A stretch of 64,000 nucleotides of DNA, taken from the NCBI GenBank assembly GCA_963978905.1, contig OZ022261.1, positions 28,827,686 through 28,891,685 of the forward strand. The letters are read 5' to 3'. Both the position numbers and the translations under genes were made by a program. The notes below the pieces were generated by a model that saw only the letters and a program-made list of their open reading frames with translations, was not told where the DNA came from and made no database searches. The DNA comes from Trichostrongylus colubriformis. Lineage: Eukaryota; Nematoda; Chromadorea; Rhabditida; Trichostrongylidae. This document shows positions 35,906-50,300 of the stretch, in pieces; position 1 is the stretch's first letter, and the number at the start of each line of letters is the position of its first letter.

Positions 35906-37244
35906 CAATATTCAATTATGAGCAGCACCTTTTCTGGTGTTATAACATCCACTGACTCTATTGTGTCTAATCTGTGACTAAGTTCGGATAAAAATGTTAA
36001 TATTACGCCTCCATCCATGACAGAGACGTATACAGTGACATAGACAGACAGGAAATCATTCGCTTCAAAGCTTTCAAGCTGAGGCTTTCCATTATCTATC
36101 ATACACTGTCTAACAGCTCAGCTGAAGCAGTCCTGCTCTATGGAACAGGGCGTGTATATGTAGTTAGGCCCGGAAATTGCGTCGCGGTATGCAACGCGAT
36201 GTCTACGAGTGGCACGTAGCTGGGACGTTGTATGTATATGGGTCCTAAAATAACTTCCTGATAATAATAACAACATCCTGTGCTTCGCATTCTTGTCGCA
36301 ATGATACACACCCTATAAGTCATGGAGTATTCTAGTATTCCTACAAAACAAGACAAGAAACCTCCACATGACACACATTCCGTTTCTTGATGCTATACCG
36401 TGTACAGAATCGTTTCAAGACACCGGAAGAGGTGAACTTGGCAGGTTATGGAATATGAAAGTAGGGGTACTTAGCAGTGTAACAGTAGAAAAGGGACGGC
36501 GAAAAAACCGAGAAATAGGAACCAGAAAAACCCATCTTCTTCCGCCCCCTCTTCGTCACTAGCAGGGAGTAGACTGTAGGTGAGCGAGGGGCTAAATCAG
36601 ACGGCTGCGGACGATGTCCTGTCCTCGCCGGTAACTCGCCCTGCTGGTTAACTGCAGAACGGCACGCCGTGCTCCGGGATCGTGATAACACTCCAAGCAA
36701 CCCTTTTCAATGATAGATTCGCTACATATAACTTTTCTGAAGTGGAAGGTTTGTTTTCAGAGAATATGTATTTCCAGTTCCCACTTCTTCCTTACCCCTC
36801 CTGATGCTTTAAAATATTCATAGTCCAGCCCACCACATAAACTAATGCCTTCTAATAGAAAATATTTCACACATCACAGCACTTGAAAAGCAGTGAGCGA
36901 CAGTTTGATTGTTGCGGAGGGAGAAAATGTTTAGTATAAATGAAGGTAGGGAACATCCGTCTCCAAGTGGAAACTTCGGGGCAGCGTGTCTCTGCTCTGC
37001 GCAACTCCAATCGATACACCAATGATACGACGCGCCGCTCAACACGTACGCGCCCATCCCTCGTTTATTTTCGCCATTTCTTTTATCTTTAACCAACGTT
37101 AAAGGTGAGTTGTATTTCATGTAATAGTGTCAAGGCGGAGTGAAACGGTTCTAGAAGTCATCATATAGGACAAAACAAGCTGCATAACATTTACGTGTAC
37201 GAGTATCATCGTGTTTATAAAATGAATGTCAGCAGAGAATGCAT
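35906..37244. other. Stretch without recognised gene; repeat piece inside
   Basis: About 36415-36690 is a copy of the dispersed repeat seen at 23815-24115 (shared GAAAGTAGGGGTACTTAGCA-like and GCACGCCGTGCT-like words). Around 36940-37060 there is nothing I can assign. This is the 3' flank of the troponin T gene. Confidence 0.45.
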
Positions 37245-39678
37245 TCAGGCTACTTCAACTTGTTCTCCAGCATTGGTTGGCTCGGCTGCCTGAAAATAAT
37301 GCTTCATGATTGTAATAGCACGTAATACCGCCAAAATATTCAGCTATTCGTACCGGTGCGGGCTCTTCGTCTTCGAAATCCTTATCGGGTAACTGAAGTG
37401 GTATCGGGTCAATTGGTGGTTTAGCACCTTCAGCCTTGACCTGTTCCACGTACTTTGGTGGTTCGAGGTTTTTGCTGAAAAGTGAGATGAGCACGGATTC
37501 AAAATTACCTTAAGCTACCGATTAACTTACCGGAGTTGTTCGAGCTCCTCGTTGTCCTTGCGTCCCCACTCCGCTGGTGGGCGAGCTGTTCCATGAGCGA
37601 TGGTCGGTGGCTTCGGAACAACTGGCTTCTCGAACATGATGCGGCGATCGACGTATGATCTACAATCATTATCTCTAAATTTGTTAGGAGCATAGTTATT
37701 TAGGCCAGAATTCTATTCAATCCATAATTCGTTTGGAAAACGCGAGGAAACAATCCCTGACCGTCTATCAGTTTGACGATCGAACTTCGACGCGGTGGTA
37801 ACCTTTGGTGGGAACTGGGATGAAGCGGCTTCTTCCGGATCAAGACCCTTCTGAAGGGCCTTATTGCGAGCTGCTTGACGCTGTCGCTCATGCAGTTCTT
37901 TCATCTGAATGTATTGGATTAAATTACGTATTACGTAATTTTGGCTTTTAATCATTCTGTCAATCATTCTTCACATACGTCGTATTCCTGGCGTTCCTGA
38001 CGCTTCTCCAGATCGTACTTATCGCTTTCGAGTTTAGCGATTCTCTCGTGGAGTCCCTTAATTCGAGCCTTCAAGTCATTAGGAAGTAGTGAGGAGATAT
38101 CCACGGCACGGCAAACAGTGGCGATGAAAGCTTTCTTGGCTTCCTCCATTTGTTCCTTGCTCATACCATCCTTCTTCTTGGTCTAAAATCACTTTTTGAT
38201 AGGGCATCACATAGAGGAATATCAAATGAAATAAGGGAATCTCTTCAGTAATCTTTTGAGTATATTCTTGCGTGTGGGCGTCAAGACAGTAATTGGGTCC
38301 GTGTGCCACGCGAATTGCGTCGCAGCGCGCGACAAACGGCTTGCAGCACCCGTTGCGAATTGGCCGCACGCGACCACCGCACCCTAGCGTGGGCTGACCC
38401 AAAAGGAGTGTCCTGACGCCCCTATGATCCACGCATCCTTACCTGAGCCAGGTTACCGAATTGAGCTGCCTTATCGCTTTTCTCAACGGTGAAGTTCTTG
38501 CCGGTTCCTCCTGGTGTGGCATGGTGACCAGCGAACGAGCCAGCCATCATCTGTTGACGACGCAATCTCTCGTCATTCTTACGATTCTTCTCAGCGTCAC
38601 ATTTGGCCTTGCGCTCTTCCTGCAATTCAACAGCAATGTCAATCAAGCACTGCTGTATAACGATGATGAAAAAGCTCATCAATATCCCTAGCTCACCTCT
38701 TCCTTACGTCTGCGCTCCTCATCTTGACGACGGCGTTCAGCAAACTGACGCTCGTCTTCTTCACGCTCCGCACGACGTCTCTCCTGCTTCTCCTTCAGTT
38801 CACGGAGCTCTTGCTCCATCTTTTCTTTTTCGGCAATACGACGCTGCTCATAGTCGAGCATCTTGAGCGCTTCTTCTTCCTCATGACGTTTCTTTGCTGC
38901 CTGAAAATATAATTTGGATTCTAGGAAGTTCCATAGTAAGTAACACGCCGCAGATGTTAGGGTAATCATTCAATCTGAGGCTCAGTGATGAATCGCGAGT
39001 TGTAGCGATCGAGGAAACAGCAATCTGCACCCGCGCAAGCTTTACAATGTCTCGATGCCTTGCCACATCACATCATTGAAGAACTGGCCCAGCCAGAATA
39101 ACTTCTGACTGATCTCTAAGCAAAAGAACCCGATTTCAAACTGTGGCCTATACGGGATTTATTTAAAACCACTGATGAGATTTTAGGAGGGTTTTGTAAC
39201 AAACAGAGCAGAAAACAGCATCGTAAACCAGTCAATGGAAGCAATCCTTACCAACATAGCAGCTTCAGCTTCCGTCAACTCCGCAGGAGGCTTCTCCTCT
39301 TGTGGTGGTGGAGCACGAGTTTTCGGTCTTGAAATATAAGGACTTAAGTATTGACGTAATTCAGATTTCATTGATTACCAGATGACTACTATGTACTTAC
39401 TTCTCTTCCTCAGGTGGTGCTTCTTTCTTTTCCTCCTCCTCCTCCTCCACTGGTTCTGCCTTACTGAAATCGACCACATTTTCTGAAGAATCATGATGAA
39501 AAAAGTTTTATAACTCACGATTCCTCATCTGCAGCTACCTCCTCATCCTCGAGCTCCTCCTCCTCTTCCTCAGAGCTATAAAATCACCGTGAATAAGGGA
39601 ACATGACATTATAGATATTATGGATAAGTTTAAAAGTTACAAAGTAAAGACTCACTACACTTCCTCCTCTTCGGACAT
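37245..39678 (-). CDS. Troponin T
   Basis: The thin-filament subunit that links the troponin complex to tropomyosin in body-wall or other muscle. There are eleven coding exons in phase: 39678-39656, 39575-39519, 39463-39401, 39327-39252, 38900-38697, 38652-38443, 38182-37979, 37904-37762, 37659-37531, 37474-37354 and 37289-37245. The protein starts [20 protein letters not shown], then a Pro/Glu-rich part ending [10 protein letters not shown] long charged coiled coil follows, [20 protein letters not shown] onward, through [27 protein letters not shown] and [19 protein letters not shown]-terminal part with [15 protein letters not shown] ends GEQVEVA. Length, about 390 residues, fits nematode troponin T. 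A CAG sits 9 bases before the ATG and could be a trans-splice site. C. elegans has several paralogues (mup-2/tnt genes); I cannot tell which one this matches. Confidence 0.93.
38276..38421. mobile_element. 146-bp MITE in troponin T intron
   Basis: The ends GGGCGTCAAGACAGTAATTG and CTCCT...TGTCCTGACGCCC form imperfect terminal inverted repeats, with GGGTC words just inside. It sits in the intron between exons 38652-38443 and 38182-37979, only about 20 bases from the exon 38443 donor. A related GCGAATTGGCCGC word occurs near 8430. Confidence 0.7.
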
Positions 39679-39689
39679 GTTTGACAACT

Positions 39690-40326
39690 GTAAAAAATAA
39701 AATTGTTATTGGATGCTATTTTATCAGGAATGACTATAATTCTCGACAAATCAGTAGAAGCTAAACACGGGAAAGACTGAACTAGAGAATAGCAAGAGGT
39801 CCATCGTAGCACCGACCAACCGGCCACGATACCAAGCATATGTTAGATCTACGATCGCATCAGGATACGAGATTGAGGGAGGAGGGCCGAAGTCTCGTAG
39901 CCAGTGTAAACTCTTCGGCTAAACCTCGCGTAGGCGCCGCAGTGATACAAAGCAAAACGAAGCACATTACACCGGACCGACGGTGCTCGTTCAACACATT
40001 CAACTATTCAACTTTTTCCGGCCACCCGTGTTAGAGCCAGACGTCTTGTCTGTCCCATTTGCAAAGATCACCTCCGCATTCCACTGGTACACATAACACA
40101 ATTAGGATTAGAAATCTTCATATTTAAACCAACAAATTAAAACATTATTAAACATGCAACATTAATATATTGTGCTCGGATACATTAATATTATGTGTTA
40201 TCACGTATTATCACAGATCTCACCGAGTATTGCACAGGTAACAGTCCAAGAGGAGATATGTCATAGGAGTATTGATTACATGATGTCAACTATCGCTCTC
40301 TACTCAAGAGAAAATGCAAGTATGAC
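39690..40326. promoter_or_regulatory. 5' flank of troponin T / 3' flank of chitin-binding gene
   Basis: About 640 bp lie between the troponin T start and the stop of the upstream chitin-binding gene. The promoter, if local, must be here. It is AT-rich near 40130-40200. I can identify no specific factor site with confidence. The same-strand neighbour is too far away to suggest an operon. Confidence 0.35.
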
Positions 40327-43300
40327 CTAGTAGGATTTCGTTGTTAATTCATCCTGCTGAACAGAACATTGTGGTACATTGTCCGGCCAGTCACAGACGG
40401 ACAGTTTCGGATTGAACACTGTACCACTTGGACAGCGCATCGACTCCAGACGATCCCACACACATCGATAGAACTGTTGACAGTCAGCCTCGTCCGCGAC
40501 AAAATCACCATGCTTTGCTCCGCGACAGCCACGTTCCACTGAAACACAGACGATCAATGTGAATTCGATAACGAAATTCGTTTCTGTCCCAGCACTTCAA
40601 TCTGCTGTTCCGACTTAAAGGCAGTGTGGGAAGGGGGTGTGGAGATCCGGTCGAATAGTAAAAGATTGTTGGATCGTTAAAACGGAAGTCGAAGTGTCTA
40701 GTACCACAAAAGTGAAGAAAAACGGAATAAACCGGCGAAAATCCAATAATTAAGACGCCTTTTCCATCTGAAAGGTGGCGGACCACGTTACGAAAGGGGC
40801 GAGCTGGTCAATCAACGTCGCGGTAAGAGACGCAAAAAGTTTTCACCGACGTCGAAGCACCTCTCCCTCCCTAGGTTTAGGCTATAGCAGATGAGACAGA
40901 TGCTTTTTCATTTAGGAGAAGGAACATGAATTTTACCCTAAGCCCACGGAGGGAAGGAGCTTCAACGTCGATGAAAAGTTGCGTAGCTTTACCCGGCTTT
41001 TGTTTGGATGACTCAATGGGCGCTGTGGCGACACCTCATAACACAAATAGGGGCTTATGATATTTGAATTTAAATAGTGAGGACAACGAGTGCGATAGTT
41101 ATGATATAGAGGGAGGAGGGGTCCTACATCACACGACAACGGTTCGCCATACAGGAAACTCCGGGCGCTAGCGCACCTCCGTGCGATTCTTCAACCACGC
41201 CTACCTCTCCCCTGTGCATCCTTTTCGAAAGGTGAACTACCAAAAAAACCTAAAACACCAACCGTTAGTGTCATCCGCTGCTGTATGACATTCCGGGACT
41301 GCATGCCTATAGTCGCACTTGGCAGTCAGTTCGTTAAATACTAGGCCCGACGAGCAGGATGGATATTCGAAGACATCACCACCGAAGCACTGCAACCAAA
41401 TGGACAGCAGAAATGACAATGGCGGAATTCGACAAAATTTAAACACACCTGAAGAATTCCAGCGCAATCTGTCGGATTCCTGTACAGTCCATCTGGGCGT
41501 GTTCTGCAGAACGAAGAAGGATCGCTGCTCGATGCAGATATGTACGGTGGCGGAGATCGTTGCGGAGCACTGTGGCATTCCGGAGCATTGACGCGCAACA
41601 CGCAAGCACCAACGGCTGAGGAGAACACTTCAGCTGTGGAGGCACATGGTTCGATGATCGCTTCACCGCCCGCGCATCTGATGTACGACGATCGGCATCG
41701 GCCCAATGGTTTCATGGCTCCTTCAAGGCTGTTACGACAACGGTCATCTTTTCGCTTGGCGTATTTGGATGTTTCCTTGTGTGTTGTGACCTGTACTCCT
41801 TCTACCGGTGTTGCGTGGGTAGCCTAAAAAGAATGGCCACCTCATCTGCCTTTGTGTACACCCACGCCAAACATACCTTGCTGATTAGATCTTTCAACCG
41901 TTCCTGACCGCACTGTTCCGAAGGTACGCAAGTGTTCAAGTGTGAATCAAACAAGAAACCAACGCTGCACTCTTCTCGCTTCAACACACCGTGCTCACTG
42001 CACATACCGTATACCCGTGCACAGTAGTCAAGAGCAAATGCAGGGCGCTCCTCGCTATATACACAACTGGGCGGCTTAAATCAGAAGAATGATTACAAGG
42101 CCCAAGTAATACTCGAAAAAAGGTATTCAGGGAACCCACCACTGTAGTTGTAATTGGTGTGGCAGTAGTACCAGATAGCGCCACAGATGCTGCCACATCG
42201 TAACTTGTAGCTACTGTATCCTGACTACCCTTGAACTCTTCGCATTCTGATACAAACTCACGGAAATCACATGACACCGTCGCCGGGTTGAACACCAACG
42301 GCTTAGCGCAGTCGAACTCTGGCAATGTGTGTAGATACAGAGGTTATTATTGAACCGAGTCAGATCTTCAATCACACTCACCACTCTGAATTCCGTTTGA
42401 GCAAATCACGAACTTTGACATGCAGCGACCCGCCGGTTTGGGATCCGGAGAGCACGAAGCATCTGTAGAACTCTGGGTGGTGGACCAAACAACAACGGGT
42501 TCCGGTTGATACGATGCAGGCTCTAAAGCGAAGATATTCATTTCATCCACCATTCTGTGTCCACAAACGAGTAGGGGGTAACGTGTGTCATAGAACAACT
42601 GTCGTATCGCACCAAATACACCTGACAGCACGCGAAAGGTACTAGGACGGTTTTACTCCCGTTACCGCGAGACACAAGATAAGATAGTTAAGAAGGCGAA
42701 GAGAGTACGTGCTTAAGATTAGGGGGAAGGGGTCTAAAGTGGGTGAGCCAACTTCCGCGTTTCTCCTCTTTTCTTGCACAAAGGAAGTGTTTCACTCATC
42801 CTGGAGTAGGCCATTTCCTCTACAGGCTTGGACAGAAACCCAAACCCCTTATTACCCCCAAAATTATTTTGTTCGCTAGTGTTTATTTCGATTTGCGATC
42901 GTGATTTCCATCAGGAATATGCTCGTCACTGAGTGTAAATGGTGAAACGGTAGTTCCATCAAAGCGAAAAAGGCCCCTGTTCCTCCTATTGAAGCTTGAT
43001 TCGTGTAATGAAAAAAGAGGCACAAAAAAAATCAGTATCTCTGACATAGATTGTTGGAAAGTAAAGTAGTAGTAACTCAGATACTCACCATCAAGTGCTC
43101 CGCCGCATGCAGCAACCTTTTCTCGGAGATCACAGATACCGCGAGTCTGGTCGAACCATGTGCCCACAGGACAATTCATTGAGGTTTGTGTTTGTCGATT
43201 ATGGCAAATCACAAAAGAGGCTGTACATCCCTCCGTGTGAGGACCATCGGACAGGTATGCACAGAAATCTGAGCGTAAGAGCTAAATCCAAAACAAAAAA

Positions 43301-44305
43301 TACCACAAATACCGCAACTGACCAGGAGCATTGGGTACAGGTGCCTGCGTAGTTGGTAGCAAAATAGGGGCGCCAGGATACGTCTTGTCCATGGCTTGAT
43401 CCAAAGACGTCTTGTCAACGTCCAGAGAGTGATCCGGACGTGTCTGATCCATCTGCACTGTGGCGCATCCTGCTACGGCCGCCGGATAGTCACAAAGCTG
43501 CTTCGTCTGGTCATACACGAGACCCTGCAAATGACATTTTACAAAATTGCTGACATTATTCCCCCATGAAGTAATCATACCGCTGGGCATTTCATCGGAT
43601 ACGCAACACCATGTACACATTTCATGAAGTTTCCATTGCAATCCACAGCGTAGTCAGAGCCATGAGCACAATCGAATTGGTTCAGCTGACGATCTGAAGC
43701 AGGTTGGACTGCCGGCGTAGGAGTTGGTCTCGGCTGAGATACAGGTGCTCGCTGTGCAACAGATACTGGGGCTGGCACAGGCGGATAGATTACTGGAGGT
43801 CGTTTGGTGGTAGTAGTAAGTGGCACAGCTTGAGCAGGTCTATGGATGGGAACCGAAGGCACTGCGACTGGTACGCTAGGAGTTGCAGGAGCCGGTGCAG
43901 GCATGACTACTGGTACAGGCTCTGAACCGCATAGTTTTTGTCCACTGATCCTGATTAGCTCGCAGAACGAGGACTCACCCTGAGCGGGAATTAATACCAC
44001 TGGTTGAGGCTTTCCACAATTTTCAGATGTAACACATTTGTTAGTGCTGCTATCGAACAGATCACCAACAGGACAAGCTGCCAGCTGAATTTTGAAATTG
44101 TAATTTCGTGCCAAAATTCATGCTCTACTTCTCTACGTACCACTCCATTATCAACTGCTTTACAGAAGATGAAGTCTTGCTGGCAGGACCCAAGGGAAAT
44201 CAGTCCTGGTGATTGGGAACTGGTGCAGGTGGAAGACACATTCTTGCTTTCCGACACATAAACACTACGACGTTTGCGAGTCACTTCAGCCTCTCCAGAA
44301 CCCTA
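40327..44305 (-). CDS. C-terminal CBM14 region of the chitin-binding giant
   Basis: Starts with GSGEAEVTRKRRSVYV. RKRR fits a furin-type cleavage site, and the acidic-flanked Ser-Gly just before it fits a glycosaminoglycan attachment site; both are inferences. Domains follow: STCTSSQSPGLISLGSC near 44.2 kb, a Pro-rich linker (PVVMPAPAPATPSVPVAVPS), FDCAHGSDYAVDCNGNFMKC near 43.65 kb, then others near 43.2, 42.45, 42.0, 41.65 and 41.5-41.3 kb. The last exon, 40538-40327, carries a well-formed domain (GCRGAKHGDFVADEADCQQF to CDWPDNVPQC), with Trp in the position where array domains have Tyr. Confidence 0.78.
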
Positions 44306-47300
44306 CAAAATGAGCAGATGTGGAAAGGGATGAAACACTATTCTCTATTTACCTCAACTTCATTCGCATCATCAGTTGACGCAGGAGTATCTATCGGTGA
44401 GTCGCTTGGAACACTCTCCATTGGAACGCTATCAAGCTCTACTCCATGCAAATCCGTGTGTTCCTCATTCTCATGAGGTACAGCATTCTCTAGCCGCATT
44501 CCATCACTGACAGCCTACACAAGGAGATAAGTTCGAAACAACATTTAACCACCTTACTTCAGAAGACCGTGATAGTTACTTGCGAAGCTGAATTTGAATT
44601 GAACTAATTCGCACGATGGCGCAGTCGTAGGTGTCGCCATCCGCACTCTCACTTGAGCTTGCTATTTCCCCACCGCAACACATGGTCTGTGAGTGGTAAC
44701 AGACCAGCGTTGCGGCGAGAAAACACCGCGCTCAATTAAGAGTGCGCTGGACGACACATACGATAGCACGATCGAGCGAGCTATAATCTCAGCTAACTCA
44801 CTTCAAAGACACCAGGACTTTCAACAGGAACTTCATCAGCTTGTTCGAGTAGTGGCGAGATGTCGATTCCTCGCGGTCCATGGTAATCATCATCATGACC
44901 ACGTGGCCTGTGTCGTTTATGCATGTTCGGCACAAATACCCGGTCGATACCAGGTTCCAACCAAGGACTGACGACACCGTCAAAGATGTCTCTCACGGGA
45001 GGTCGGAAACCACCAGCCAACATTGAACGAGGTTGGAAATTGATGGGACCATGATTGACTTTTTCTCTTCCATGCATTGCATCTCGGATTCCCATAGGTA
45101 AGAACTGTGGATACAACATAGCAAATGGATTGTACATGGAACTGCCATAAGGAGCATTTCGTGCTGGATACTGCTGAACTGGTGTTGCTGGTACAGAATA
45201 GCCACCTGCACTGTGCGCCGATTTGTAAACAGCATCAGTTGATACGATCGTGGCCGAAGTGATGGACGTTTCCTGGGCAAAATCATATTAAACTTACTTC
45301 ATTTGAAGAAATCATTAGCACGCACCTCATCGGTTTTCGCAGTACTTGTTTCCGTCTTGCATTGAGTAAGATCGTAGACACATAACGACAACGTCTCATC
45401 ATACAAGGATTGTCCTGGACATTGAGCTGACTCCAGTTTCCCGTTTCTACAACGTAAGAACTTTGACGAACAGCGAGCTAGAGCGAGACTAGTCACGCAT
45501 TCGGCCTGAAAATGGCATCGCTATGGTAGGAAAACGTGGATAACGAAAGGAAACCCACCTCAACTGGAGCTACCCTGGCCGGAATTGACTGACGTATGTG
45601 AGTAACATTAGACTGCGATTGCACATGTACGTCTTTGCTTACGTCACTCGACGCGCTGAAGACAGCTACACTGCCACAGTCGTAATCACAGAATCCTGGA
45701 AGGAATTACAAAATTCTAATTTGTGAAAGGATAGAAGGCAATTCGTATAGAACTACTGCATTGGCGTTACCTTTCGCTTCATTAAATACCAAGCCATCCG
45801 GACAGTTTCGAATATGTGCTAAGCCATCTGTGCACAATATGAATCTTCCGACACATCCACCTAACGAATACTTCCCATTCGCGCGCGTGGAGCAATCAAA
45901 GTCTGAAGCGCAGCTCAAGTAGCGCTTTAATATAACTTCGAAGTATAACTACTAACCGTAGGTTACGGAAACCCTCACAGAACCACTAGCTGTCTGAGCC
46001 ACGGAACTTGGTGGCTGTACCGGCACGTAATGGGTAGGTGCAGGAATCGATGAGGGAGTCGGGTACTCCTTTGTAGAGTCGCCCGCTGGACGAAGGGGCA
46101 CGGCTGCCGAGTGTGCACTCGATTCGCTTCGCGAGACAGCTTTTCCACATTCCGAAGCCCATTCACATCTGAAAACCTTTCACTTCGAAGGATTACTTGA
46201 CATTCGAAGTCAAAACCACGAACCTCCTCGAAGCAAAGGAGTACAGCAAGCCTTCAGGACAATTTGTCGAATAGAGCGCTCCATTCACACAGAACGAGAA
46301 CGATGGACGACAGTCAGTGGAATTCAACGGTCCGTCACTCTTGCCTGCGCAGAGGTCTTCTGAAATCATCGAAAATTCGATTTGAAAATTTAAAACAAAT
46401 TCATGAACCTTACGGCAAAATCTTACTCCCAATGACAGAATGCTGGTACTGAACCGAAACCGATTTCACACGAGTTTCAGACGACGCGTTGGTTTTCTTC
46501 AGAGATGATGAACTCGCGCTATATTGATTTCCGCTAGAGGAAGTTACGCTGTCAGCCGACGGCTTTCCGCACGCTTCTGGATAATCACACCTGGAAATGG
46601 CAAGTGATGAACAGGAACCAGACGCGAGATTCAAGAACTTACATCTTCGCCGTCAACGAGTACAGGAGTCCAGCAGGGCATTTCGTGACAAAAGCGACAT
46701 CACTCAGACAGGTAGTAAATTTTGGCTGGCAGTCGGCATCGGTAATGACGCCATCTGGTCGGCCCTTGCAGGAATCATCTTGAATGGAAAGATTGATCTG
46801 AGGGCAGGGTCAATTAAAGTCGGGGGGAGACGCAACTTTGCGTCGACGTCTAAGCTCCTTCCCTCCATAGGCTCAGGCTAAGATTCATATCCCTCCTGCC
46901 ACATTAAAAAGCATCTGTCATAGATTCTGCCTCACCTGCTTTAGTCTGAGCGTAGGTTGGGGAGGGAGCTTTGGTTAAAATTTTGCGTCTCCCTCTCCCT
47001 CGACTCCCATTGACCCTAAGGGATCCTCTGCCTTCACTGAAGGGGGCCCACCCTCTGGATCTGCATTGGTAGAACATCAGTGGAGGTGTGTCGCCTTGTC
47101 CCTTGCACGCTGCAGTGTGACGGTTACACCCCAACCCACCAATGACGATCCAACAGACCTCCTTCTTGCGAAGATTCAACGCTTTTTCAAGTAAACAATA
47201 CAATACATTAAGTTTAAAAAGCTGTACCTTTGTCGACCACAGTACTTGGAACAGGTCGAGCCTCAGCGCTTGCAGCATCCTCTCCCTGTCTGCAGTTCTC

Positions 47301-50300
47301 TGGATAGTCACAGTACACCTTGTCCATATTGAACACCAGTCCAGCAGGGCATTTTCCAACGAACTTCCTTCCGCCCACGCAGTTGAAGTATTCAGAAGCG
47401 CACGGCTGGGAGAAGTATCCGTCAGTGTCGCATTCTGCAAAATCGCAATGCCTCCAAGAGTAGATCCGAAGCGAATTGCACAACTGTCAAGATTCCCACC
47501 TGGGACATCCTTTGCCTTCTTGTCCGTTACTGGCTCATAAGACATCGCACCACTAACAGGCTCATGCTTTGGTGCCTGTGAACAGGCGGATGGGACATCA
47601 CAAATGCTGAGCTCCTCAACAAACACCAAGCCAGCAGGACAGTAGAGACTATACGTTTCACCATCAACGCACTGAATGAATTCGGCGATGCAGCCAAGCG
47701 AATGCAGTCCATCAGATTTGCCGACACATTCTGCAACATTCTCAACTGACAAAAAAAAAAGCCAGAAATAGACGATACCTACCACTGCGTGAAGCCAAAG
47801 AGGTATAGGACGTAGGAGCAGCATCAGCAGAGCTCTTCAAAATTGGCTGTAGGCCACATTCGTGCGAATGAACACAGCGGTTCTTCATAGAATCAAACAC
47901 GAGGTCTCCTGGGCAATTCATGAAGTAAGCGATTCCAGAGGAGCAGATCATAAACTTCCGTCCACATGGCGACCCGTAACGCCCATCAGGAAGGCTGGAG
48001 CATTCTGAAATGCGAACATTTCCCAGCACATCAATTGATAGAGATAAGGGCACAGCAATGACAATCGAACATACCACTAGAAGCAGATGTAACTGGTACA
48101 ACAGCAGCAGCTGAAGAAGTGAGAACTGGTGCAATTGTGGACGCAATCGACTCGTACGCTGTCTGCTCAGCGCCAGCTTTCGCCTGCAATAATACGGACC
48201 CATTGTATGGGGCGATCTGTCCGATAAGTACCCTGACTTCATGTAGTTAATGAACCATTCAAGATGAGGCATCGTGTACTACAGTACCATTCTGAATGAA
48301 CCCCTCTGCTTCGTTCCACCACGGATCTATTTCTACATCACTTTACAAAAATTCCAGAAGCCAAAAGAAAAGTTTCTGGCACGCTACAATGCTCAATAGC
48401 CCTTCTTCACACTAACTCTAGCTAGACGGAGACAGCTGAATTATTCGTTACTGTCAAAGGAAACGCATCTAACCTGTCCTCCTCCTTGACAATTCTCTTT
48501 AAGGTCACAGTAGCCTTCAGCAGCGTTGAAAACTAGGTCTCCAGGGCACATCATGAATTGAGCAGCACCGTTGGAACAGATGTGAAACTCAGACGAGCAC
48601 CCGTTGGAGAAAGCACCATTAGGTTTTGGGCACACTGAACACAAGAACGATAAGAGAAAATGGTAGACCGTCAACAGAATTGCAATAAGTAAAGTACCAA
48701 AACGATGTCCGGAAATAGCTGGAGCTACGGCACCCTTTCCTGTGTCAGCTTGAGGCGCTATCTTGCCGGAGCAATTTTCTGGATAGTCGCAGTAACTCTT
48801 TTCCACATTGAAAACCAGAGAAGCCGGACATTTCTGCGAATTATACAATACATAAATTCATACCTATATATACGTATACACATCACGTATATCAATACAA
48901 ACAAGGGAACAACCAGGGTCCTAGTAGTGGAACTCACCATGAATGTGGCGATACCCTCATTGCAGTAAACGAAATCAGACGAACAGCCGTTTGCGAAATA
49001 ACCGTTACCACGCCCACTGCAGTCGAAATTGCTCATGGTACTGCTGATACAACAATTTTCAATAATTACAGGAAGCGGAGGAGGACAATTTCCTCACCCA
49101 TATACAGTCACAATCACAACTAAACCTAACTCACCTGTGAGAGTACGAAATTGAGGAACCGCTCGATTGCGCAGCAACGACTGGACCACTTGGGACCATA
49201 ACTGATGAGCAGCTCTCAGGATAATCGCAGTAACCGTTCTTTTCATTAAAAACGAGCGAGGGCGGACATTTCTGAAGGATGAAACGAACATCGTGGTACA
49301 TTGAATGAATCAGAGCACTAAACAAACCATGAGAGTCGAAACGCCATCAACGCAGTACACAAAGTCGGAAGAGCATCCTACTGAATAATAGCCGTCCTTC
49401 TTACCTTTGCAGTCGATGGGTCTAAAACGCAAAAAAATACTCGTGAACGCGACCATCGGAAAGCGAACATAGTCACGTACTGGGATCGAGAAGGTGGAGC
49501 GAATGCAGGAACCACTGATGATTGCGTTTTGACGTCAGTTTGAGCCGGCGCCACAACGGTCGCAGTCCCGACAGGAACGGCAGGAGCACGTTCCTTCGAG
49601 CAGTTCTCGGCATAGTCACAGTATCCCTTCTTCTCGTTAAACACAAGGAAAGCTGGGCACCTCTGGAAAAAGAATACTGGGCTTACGATACAAGCGAAGA
49701 AACGGCACTATACAGTACTACCATAGAGGAAGCCACTCCATCGACACAGTATACGAACTCTGCCACGCATCCACTTGAGTAGTAGCCATCCTTCCTTCCT
49801 TTGCAATCGATGGATCTGAAGCAGGAACTATTCAGCAATGCAAAGATGTGCGAGACCAACTGCGAGCGAGCGAAAGGCATACGAGGGTACGGGTGGAGCA
49901 TACGTAGGAGCTGGCGGCGATTGTGCCTGGACAGAAGGAGCAGGCACAGGGAGCACTGGAGTGGGCGCAGGGAGAGCTTGAGCACCTCCTACGGCGCAGT
50001 TTTCAGCGTAGTCACAGTATCCTTTCTTCTCGTTGAAGACAAGCGAGGCCGGGCACGTCTGAAATGGGAAAAAATGGCGGAACGACATTGAGGAACATCT
50101 TTACACGGCGTCACCATGGGGGAAGCCACTCCGTCGATGCAGTATACAAACTCGGCCACGCACCCAACCGAATAATAGCCGTCTTTCCTTCCTTTGCAGT
50201 CAATCGACCTGAAGCAAGAAACCATTTGGGGCGCAGTCTTCAGAATGTGAGGAAAGCCTATGACATACGAAGATGGAGTGTTTTGAGCGTAAGAAGAAGC

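Noticed and set aside
47142..47540. 132-codon plus-strand frame opposite the chitin-binding gene
   Set aside because: It is the antisense shadow of two CBM14 exons and an intron.
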